In this document: in pieces, positions 40,556 to 45,970 of the stretch
How positions within the stretch are numbered: the first letter of the stretch is position 1
Layout of the letters: every line of letters begins with the position of its first letter
Assembly: GCA_020353535.1 (NCBI GenBank)
Contig: CP070696.1
Span: 2,632,744-2,678,713 of the forward strand
Length of the DNA stretch: 45,970 nucleotides
Direction: 5' to 3'
Source of the DNA: Spirochaetaceae bacterium
GTDB lineage: Bacteria; Spirochaetota; Spirochaetia; SZUA-6; DRHE01
Notes under the pieces: generated by a model
What the model saw: the letters and a program-made list of their open reading frames with translations, nothing else
Told to the model about the DNA's origin: nothing
The model's database searches: none
Program-made: the position numbers and the translations under genes

Positions 40556-41443
40556 TTACAGCATCTCCAGGCTTCGGGTGTTGATTTTTTCCAGAAACCA
40601 GCGAAACAGGCGGAGAGAGGTTGCTCTTCTGTAGATTCCGGTCGGGGTATCATCCACCTGATCGGACAGTGCATCCTCCAGATCACGAAGCAGGGCATCG
40701 ATCAGTTTGGATGGTACCGGCAGGCTTGAGTTTTTCAAACGCGTCTCCAGGCTGACCATGCGGAAAACCGGACGATCTAACCCCCCAATGCAGAAATGCA
40801 GGGTTTCGATGTTTCCTTTTGGGAAACGGGCAACTCCGGCAAAACTCAAGGCGGTGGTGCCGAAACGGTCCCCCACCTTGCGGAACAGAGCGAAATCCCA
40901 CTCCTCCAAAGGCACACGGATCCGGGTCAGAATTTCTCCGGGGCGCAATCCCGGCAGGCTGCTGCGATCGAAAAACTCTTCCAATCCCACCCAGCGGGTC
41001 GATCCGGCCGTGCGCAGCTCCAGCTGAGCATCGATAACATTCAGAGCCGGCAGACAATCACCGCGACAGCTGCGCAAGGCTATATTTCCTCCCAGGGTAG
41101 CCAGATTGCGCACCGCGGGGGTGGCAATACCGGAAAGGGTTTCGAACAACACGGGTGGGAGAACGTTGCGCCCCAGCTTCAAAATCCTGGACAGATCCAA
41201 CGCCGAGCCGATGTCGAGGTATCGTTGGCTGCGGGAAATACGATTCAATTCCTGAACGTTTCCCAGGTATATTACCCGCTGGGGAATGGCCAGTGGACGA
41301 CCGCTGCCGCACTGAGCTTCTCGGGCTATCTCTGTTCCTCCGGCATACAGGAGGGCACCCGGATTCCGGGTGTACAGACGCAAGGTACCCCCGAGGCTTT
41401 TTGGGCGAAATACCCTAACTTCTTTCGCTGCGCTTTCGAGCAT
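40556..41443 (-). CDS. Molybdenum hydroxylase FAD-binding subunit
   Basis: This 295-residue protein belongs to the XdhB/CutM/CoxM family that passes electrons from the iron-sulfur subunit to an acceptor through FAD. FAD-contact motifs are LLYAGGTEI (31-39) and ATLGGNIALRSCRGDCLPAL, with the family C-terminal CO-dehydrogenase flavoprotein domain from about 190. Its start overlaps the 2Fe-2S subunit end by 29 bp with AGGA upstream. Substrate is not predictable; xanthine/purine or nicotinate-type heterocycles are candidates. Confidence 0.9.
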   Translation of the reverse strand: MLESAAKEVRVFRPKSLGGTLRLYTRNPGALLYAGGTEIAREAQCGSGRPLAIPQRVIYLGNVQELNRISRSQRYLDIGSALDLSRILKLGRNVLPPVLFETLSGIATPAVRNLATLGGNIALRSCRGDCLPALNVIDAQLELRTAGSTRWVGLEEFFDRSSLPGLRPGEILTRIRVPLEEWDFALFRKVGDRFGTTALSFAGVARFPKGNIETLHFCIGGLDRPVFRMVSLETRLKNSSLPVPSKLIDALLRDLEDALSDQVDDTPTGIYRRATSLRLFRWFLEKINTRSLEML

Positions 41444-41921
41444 ACTTTCGTTTCCTGCTGTTTCGCTCGATTATCTCTGCCACGACCCCACCGTAGTTTC
41501 CGCAGGCGCAGAGATTACCCGATAGGGCCTGGCGGATTTCCTCTTGGTTGGGATCCGGATTGACCAGCATCATTGCCGTCAGGGACACCTGTATCCCCGA
41601 GGAGCAAAATCCGCAACGGAAGGTGTCCTTCTCAGGCAGAAACTTACGAATATCGGCCAGGGACTTGAGACTGTGAATCCCCTCGATGGTCAGGATTTCC
41701 GCATCGCTCAAAGTAAAAGCGGGGATCAAACAGGAGTTAACCGGGACGCCGTTCATCAGTACCAGGCAAGCCCCGCACTCGCCGCGGGCGCACCCCTCTC
41801 GGGTGCCTTTCAAACCGAAGTCGTCTCGAAGAATGTCCAAAAGGCGAGTGCCGGGATGACACTGAAGGATGGCGGATCGTTCATTTAAAGTGAAGCGCAA
41901 CTTGATCAGGTTTCCAGGCAC
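41415..41921 (-). CDS. Molybdenum hydroxylase [2Fe-2S] subunit, GTG start
   Basis: This 168-residue subunit carries two iron-sulfur clusters. The plant-ferredoxin-like cluster uses Cys44, Cys49, Cys52 and Cys64 (GCARGECGAC), and the second uses Cys103, Cys106, Cys138 and Cys140 (CGFCSSG and CACGNY). All eight ligands are present. The GTG start at 41921 has a near-perfect GGAGGTGA 10 nt upstream, lying inside the preceding molybdopterin subunit gene. It overlaps both neighbours, so the three subunits are probably translated together. Confidence 0.93.
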   Translation of the reverse strand: MPGNLIKLRFTLNERSAILQCHPGTRLLDILRDDFGLKGTREGCARGECGACLVLMNGVPVNSCLIPAFTLSDAEILTIEGIHSLKSLADIRKFLPEKDTFRCGFCSSGIQVSLTAMMLVNPDPNQEEIRQALSGNLCACGNYGGVVAEIIERNSRKRKYARKRSERS

Positions 41922-43984
41922 TGCTGTATCACCTCCGCCGTAATGGGTATCTGGTCAATATATAATCCCGTGGCCTGAGAGATCGCTGCGGCATAGGCTG
42001 CGGGAACACCCAGATGGGGGAGCTGCTCGAAGCCCTTCATATCGGCGCTCTCCTCCTCCAACAGGTGCACCCGGATTTCCGGAAGGTCTGCGGTTCCGGG
42101 TATCAAATCACCGCTTGAACAGGCAAATCCTCTATCGGATCCAGCGGTCGGATATCCCGGCAGCCGGCTCGATCCCAGGGCACGAAGGATCTCCCCCTCT
42201 AACACCCTCAACGCGGACTTCCGATTCCATACCCTGCCACTCTCGATTACCATCCAGACGCCTCTGCAGGTACTCTGAAAAGTTACGGGATCCAGCATCA
42301 GTTCCACCACCGTGGCCGCCCATGAGCTCTCCTCCATGCCTTCCACGGCTTTGGTCCTGCCCTGTCCGCTGTGATGAGCTCGGCCGGGGCGCGTTCGGTC
42401 TAGGGAGAGGCTGCGACGCACCTCGATCGGTAAGGTCGCGTTCTTGCGCCTGCGCTGCAGGGCGTGACAACACTGCTCGAGCAGGGGAAAACCCACCATC
42501 GCCGCTAAAGACAGGCTGGTAGGTCCCGTATCGGGAACGTCCTGGGTATCTACAGGCTGCACCGAGATCCTGTCAGGATCGATATCGAGGAGCTGCGCTG
42601 CTCTTTGAATGAACATCCCATGGATCCCCATTGCACAATCTACCAGGGACGTGTAAATGCGCACCCGGCTGCCCCGCTCCAAGACGAGTTTCAGCGCACA
42701 GCTGCCGCGGGATTCCTCGGGAGCATGCATACAAGCCCATGGCCCGCCCTCGTTTTGGGATGCCAGAGACAGGCCGATTCCCCTGAGCGGATAGCCGCCC
42801 TGCTCGATAGTCTTTCGCCGCTTCTTTACAGCGGAGTAGGCGGAATACTTTCGCGTGAAGTCCGACATTTCTGTTGCTTTTGCGAGCACCGTGAATGGGG
42901 GAGAGGATTCTTCCCTGCGTCCCGCTTTGGCCAGGTTCTCCCGCTTCCAGGTGTACGGATCAAGCTGGGCGATCTCTTCGAGCCGAGAGCTGTGCAGCTC
43001 CGCCGCAAAAATCGCGGGAGCCCGCCCCGAGGCTCGAAATGGGCCGATCGGGGGGAAATCCGTCGCCAAGGCTCGTCCGGTCACCTCCAAGTTCGGAATT
43101 TGGTAGGCTCCCCAGGCGGAATGGACCGCTCTGCGCAGGGCTCCACTATCTCTTGGGGGATAGCAACCGCCGTCCATGTAGATCTGTACCCGTACGGCCA
43201 TCGTGCCCCCGTCTCGATCCAGTGCGGTCTGATGACGAATCAGGAACTGTGGATTCTTCGGAGAGAAGCGCAGGTCCTCTTCTCGATCATAGATTAAAAC
43301 GACCGGCTTTTCCGCCTTGAATGAGAGCAAAGCCGCGTGGGCGGCAACCAGAAACGAGGACAGCAGCTTTCCCTCCATGCTGTTCCCTACGGGCACGGCC
43401 ACGACCCTCACCTTCCGCTGGGGTAAACTCAGGCAGGCGCAGATCGCAGACTGCAAACCGAACGGATCCTGGGTGGCTGCATGCAGGATCAGGATTTTTC
43501 CATTCCAATCCGCAACCGCACCCTGGGTATCGGGATAACAGTGCTCCTGACGAGCGGTTCTGTACTCCCCCTCGACGATTTGTTCGGCCAAGCTGAAAGC
43601 CAGGTCCACATCGCCGTGACCGAGATTGATGATCTGAGCCTCCGGGTACGGTCCTGTGAGGTCCTTGTATTCAACGGGAGTTTGTTCCTCGAAGGACAGC
43701 TGCACGGAGGCGGAGATTTTCCCCAGCACCTCCGCATTCGGTCCGCAAAAAAGCAGCAGCGGTTCTCCGAGGTAGCGCACCTCGGATTTACTGAGAATCG
43801 GCAGGGAGTAACCGGAATAGGAGAGTACTTTCTGGCCTGGGATATCCTCAGGACGTATGCAGAAATAACCCCTTGGTAGGGACGGCTCCTGGACGGCGCT
43901 GACGGTTCCCTTGCGGAATGGGGCGCGGTACACCGTGGCCCGCAGAGCCCGCTTCGGGGCGATGTCTTGTATAAAGGTACGCAT
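41906..43984 (-). CDS. Molybdenum hydroxylase molybdopterin-binding subunit (divergent)
   Basis: This would be the catalytic subunit of the complex, binding the molybdenum cofactor. Length is 692 residues, shorter than the usual 750-780, with a short N-terminus (RALRATVYRAPFRKGTVSA). The typical GGGFGGK loop is VGNSMEGK (199-206), GxFRGFG is GPFRASG (314-320), and the C-terminal KGxGE bearing the catalytic Glu is KGFE (650-653), one residue shorter. QEHCYPDTQGAVADW supports the family. The subunit is therefore either a specialised sub-family or partly inactive; no disruption is visible. Ribosome-binding signals before ATG 43984 are weak. Confidence 0.82.
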   Translation of the reverse strand: MRTFIQDIAPKRALRATVYRAPFRKGTVSAVQEPSLPRGYFCIRPEDIPGQKVLSYSGYSLPILSKSEVRYLGEPLLLFCGPNAEVLGKISASVQLSFEEQTPVEYKDLTGPYPEAQIINLGHGDVDLAFSLAEQIVEGEYRTARQEHCYPDTQGAVADWNGKILILHAATQDPFGLQSAICACLSLPQRKVRVVAVPVGNSMEGKLLSSFLVAAHAALLSFKAEKPVVLIYDREEDLRFSPKNPQFLIRHQTALDRDGGTMAVRVQIYMDGGCYPPRDSGALRRAVHSAWGAYQIPNLEVTGRALATDFPPIGPFRASGRAPAIFAAELHSSRLEEIAQLDPYTWKRENLAKAGRREESSPPFTVLAKATEMSDFTRKYSAYSAVKKRRKTIEQGGYPLRGIGLSLASQNEGGPWACMHAPEESRGSCALKLVLERGSRVRIYTSLVDCAMGIHGMFIQRAAQLLDIDPDRISVQPVDTQDVPDTGPTSLSLAAMVGFPLLEQCCHALQRRRKNATLPIEVRRSLSLDRTRPGRAHHSGQGRTKAVEGMEESSWAATVVELMLDPVTFQSTCRGVWMVIESGRVWNRKSALRVLEGEILRALGSSRLPGYPTAGSDRGFACSSGDLIPGTADLPEIRVHLLEEESADMKGFEQLPHLGVPAAYAAAISQATGLYIDQIPITAEVIQQCLET

Positions 43985-44048
43985 TGCTGCTTCGAGGCTT
44001 CATTTTACTTTCGCCCGCTTGCCGTGGCAATAGGGACACGCCGCTTGA

Positions 44049-45224
44049 CTACCTTCGCGTAAAATGACAATCGCCGAGCTCCCTGATGCCGGCGATAACC
44101 CGCTGGACCTGTTCATCCTCCAGATCGGGATAAATCGGCAGGCTGATGGTCTCCCTGTAGCACTGCATGGCGACCGGAAAATCCCGCTCCTTGAGACCGT
44201 AGGTCTGCCGGTAGTAGGGCATTATGTGAAGCGGAATAAAGTGCACGGACACGCCGATCCCCCGTTCCATCAGGGCACGCACGAAGCGGTCCCGGTCCAG
44301 TTTGAGTCTGGGAAGAACCAGACGGATCTGAAAGAGGTGCCAGGAGTGGCTCGGATCGTTCTGCGGGAGTCTCAGGTAGTCCAAGCCGGCCAATCCTTCC
44401 AGATACATCCGGGCTATACGCTGCCGGGCTTGAAGAAACCTTTCCGATTTTCGCAGCTGCACCCTACCCAGGCTCGAGGCCAGATCCGTGAGGTTGTATT
44501 TGAAGCCCGGCTCCCGAACCTCGTAGTACCAGGATGCATCCCTGGAGGTGTAGCGGTTCCACACGTCTCTGTCGATGCCGTGCAGGCGCATCATGCTCAT
44601 GCGGCGAGCCAGCTCCCCGTCCCGGGTGACCACCATGCCGCCTTCCCCCGTGGTGATCGGCTTGGTGGCGTAGAAGGAGTACACCCCCAGAGCGCCCTGG
44701 CTGCCGGGAGCCTCGACCTGCCCCTCTCGGGGAAGACAGTGAGCCGCATCCTCGATGACCATTGCATCGTGCTCCGCCGCCATTCTGAGGATGGCGTCCA
44801 TGCGGCAGGGCAGACCCCCAACGTGGACGGGAATCACCGCTGCCACTTCAGGATTGTTCCGGAGTGCTTCCTCCAGGCTCTCCGGGCTGAGATTGTAGCT
44901 GTCCTCCTCGATATCCACGAACAGAGGATCGGCTCCAAGGTAACGGATCACTTCGGCGGTGGCGGCGAAAGTATAGGGGGTGGTGGCCACTTTACCGTGC
45001 TCTCCCACTCCCGCCGCTTCCAGACACAGATGCAGCCCAGCGGTGGCCGAGCTCACTGCCAGGGCATAATCCACCCCCGCTCGGGCGGCGAACTCCCTCT
45101 CGAACTGCAGGGTAACCTCTCCCGTGGTCAGCCAGCCACTGCGCAGCACAGACAGTACCGCCTCCTCCTCTTCCCTGTCGATCGAGGGGCGATAGAAGGG
45201 GATAAAATCAGTGGGGCGGCTCAT
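44049..45224 (-). CDS. DegT/DnrJ/EryC1 family PLP-dependent sugar aminotransferase
   Basis: These enzymes transfer an amino group from glutamate to a keto-sugar nucleotide. The PLP lysine is Lys188 in YSFYATKPITTGEGGMVV, and Asp159/His162 in EDAAHC form the pyridine-nitrogen and ring contacts. Length 391 is typical of UDP-4-keto-sugar aminotransferases such as PseC/ArnB/PglE relatives. It overlaps the upstream dehydratase/epimerase by 17 bp, so the pair probably makes an amino-deoxy sugar for glycans. The exact sugar cannot be told. Confidence 0.93.
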   Translation of the reverse strand: MSRPTDFIPFYRPSIDREEEEAVLSVLRSGWLTTGEVTLQFEREFAARAGVDYALAVSSATAGLHLCLEAAGVGEHGKVATTPYTFAATAEVIRYLGADPLFVDIEEDSYNLSPESLEEALRNNPEVAAVIPVHVGGLPCRMDAILRMAAEHDAMVIEDAAHCLPREGQVEAPGSQGALGVYSFYATKPITTGEGGMVVTRDGELARRMSMMRLHGIDRDVWNRYTSRDASWYYEVREPGFKYNLTDLASSLGRVQLRKSERFLQARQRIARMYLEGLAGLDYLRLPQNDPSHSWHLFQIRLVLPRLKLDRDRFVRALMERGIGVSVHFIPLHIMPYYRQTYGLKERDFPVAMQCYRETISLPIYPDLEDEQVQRVIAGIRELGDCHFTRR

Positions 45225-45970
45225 CTTCTGGAATTCGTAGGGTCGGGACTATACTTTGAAGGATCTGCCGGAGCACCGTCCGGTTTCGGTACACCTCCCG
45301 GCGCTGGACCCGAAAAAAGCAGATAGGCTGGAGCCGTTCGATGACCCCCTCCAGCTGCCCGTTCAGAGCGTAGTGGCGGTCAAGCTTGAGGATCTTCGGA
45401 TAGGCCGTGGCTCTTGCCCTGTCGCCGTTGCTCCACAGGCTCTCCTCCAGCTTCTCTCCCGGTCGGAGACCCGTGTACACAAGCCGGATCTCCTTCTCGG
45501 GCTCGTAGCCGTAGAATCGCACCATCTGCTCGGCCATCTCCTTGATGGAAACCGGTTCACCCATGTCGAGAAGGTACAGGCCCCTCGGCTCTCCGACTCC
45601 ACCGGCCTGGAGCACCAGACTGGCCGCCTCCGGGATGGTCATGAAGAAACGCCTGCTCCTCGGATCGGTGACAGTCACCGGTCCCCCCTTGAGTATCTGA
45701 TTGCGGAACAGAGGAAGAATGCTGCCCCTGGAACCCAGAACGTTGCCGAAGCGAACAACCAGGAATACCTTGCCGGGGCTGTCCTGCCGCAGCACCAGCT
45801 CCTCGGCAATCAGCTTGGACGCGCCGTACACGCTGTTGGGGTCCACGGCTTTGTCCGTGGAGACCAGAACGAAGCGTTCGACCTCCGCAGCCAGGGCTGC
45901 GTCGATGATGTTCTTGGTTCCGAACACGTTGTTTTTCACAGCCTCCACAGGATTGGCCTCCAACAGCGGC
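45208..45970 (-). CDS. CapD/WbpM-like nucleotide-sugar dehydratase/epimerase (partial)
   Basis: The frame runs off the right edge; the visible C-terminal part is 253 residues. PLLEANPVEAVKNNVFGTKN, the segment LVSTDKAVDPNSVYGASKLI (SDR catalytic Ser, Tyr and Lys) and VRFGNVLGSRGSILPLF identify the polysaccharide biosynthesis/4,6-dehydratase family. The active-site Tyr is present, unlike the large WbpM types with Met. Its location before a sugar aminotransferase supports a role in UDP-amino-sugar synthesis. Whether an N-terminal membrane domain exists cannot be seen. Confidence 0.9.
   Translation of the reverse strand, partial: PLLEANPVEAVKNNVFGTKNIIDAALAAEVERFVLVSTDKAVDPNSVYGASKLIAEELVLRQDSPGKVFLVVRFGNVLGSRGSILPLFRNQILKGGPVTVTDPRSRRFFMTIPEAASLVLQAGGVGEPRGLYLLDMGEPVSIKEMAEQMVRFYGYEPEKEIRLVYTGLRPGEKLEESLWSNGDRARATAYPKILKLDRHYALNGQLEGVIERLQPICFFRVQRREVYRNRTVLRQILQSIVPTLRIPEDEPPH

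Noticed and set aside
43848..44039. Open frame overlapping the start of the molybdopterin subunit, considered as a frameshifted N-terminus
   Set aside because: Its residues do not resemble the missing N-terminal region of the family, and the subunit's own start aligns with short-N-terminus members.

Overview
This 46-kb window reads almost entirely in one direction (minus strand) and is the ribosomal protein / RNA polymerase core of a bacterial chromosome with its upstream neighbourhood. It most likely comes from a free-living spirochaete (Spirochaetaceae-like; inference, roughly 70% sure). The best single clue is RpoB: its rifampicin-binding segment carries Asn at the position equivalent to E. 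coli Ser531, the residue reported for naturally rifampicin-resistant spirochaetes. The short zinc-binding S14, the basic-tailed L4 and the Glu/Ala-rich sensor-like protein also fit. No phage, transposon, CRISPR array or defence system is present.

Layout in the direction of transcription (high to low coordinates). (a) 45970-44049: the 3' part of a nucleotide-sugar dehydratase/epimerase overlapping a DegT-type sugar aminotransferase, i.e. surface amino-sugar synthesis. (b) 43984-40556: a three-subunit molybdenum hydroxylase (molybdopterin, 2Fe-2S and FAD subunits) with overlapping reading frames. (c) 40495-32554: dnaE, hom, a YggT-family membrane protein, recG and rsmD, tightly packed. (d) 32503-31562: a promoter, tRNA-Thr(GGU), a second promoter, a two-copy 48-bp repeat in the mRNA leader, rpmG, tRNA-Trp(CCA) and secE. 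(e) 31524-20872: nusG, rplK, rplA, rplJ, rplL, rpoB, rpoC. (f) 20617-2417: rpsL, rpsG, fusA, tuf, then the complete S10, spc and alpha clusters (rpsJ to rplQ), with secY followed directly by rpmJ and no adk, map or infA. (g) 2400-1: a small membrane protein of unknown function, a three-unit 54-bp hairpin repeat, and a two-TM sensor-like protein with an acidic tail that runs off the left edge.

The genes in d-f make the ribosome, RNA polymerase core, both GTPase elongation factors and two Sec subunits. They lie contiguously (about 30 kb), so they could be transcribed from the two promoters I can place: one before rpmG and one before rpsL. Intercistronic hairpins at rplK, rplL-rpoB and rpoB-rpoC, and a chain of four alternately complementary segments at fusA-tuf, are the likely points of internal adjustment.

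The most interesting non-gene signals are the fusA-tuf alternating-stem element, which can pair with the tuf ribosome-binding site, and the two unrelated-looking short tandem arrays at the two ends of the ribosomal cluster, both carrying a Shine-Dalgarno-like purine run in every unit on the transcribed strand. L4 also has a long histone-H1-like Lys/Ala/Pro tail. All functional readings of these signals are inference from sequence alone.
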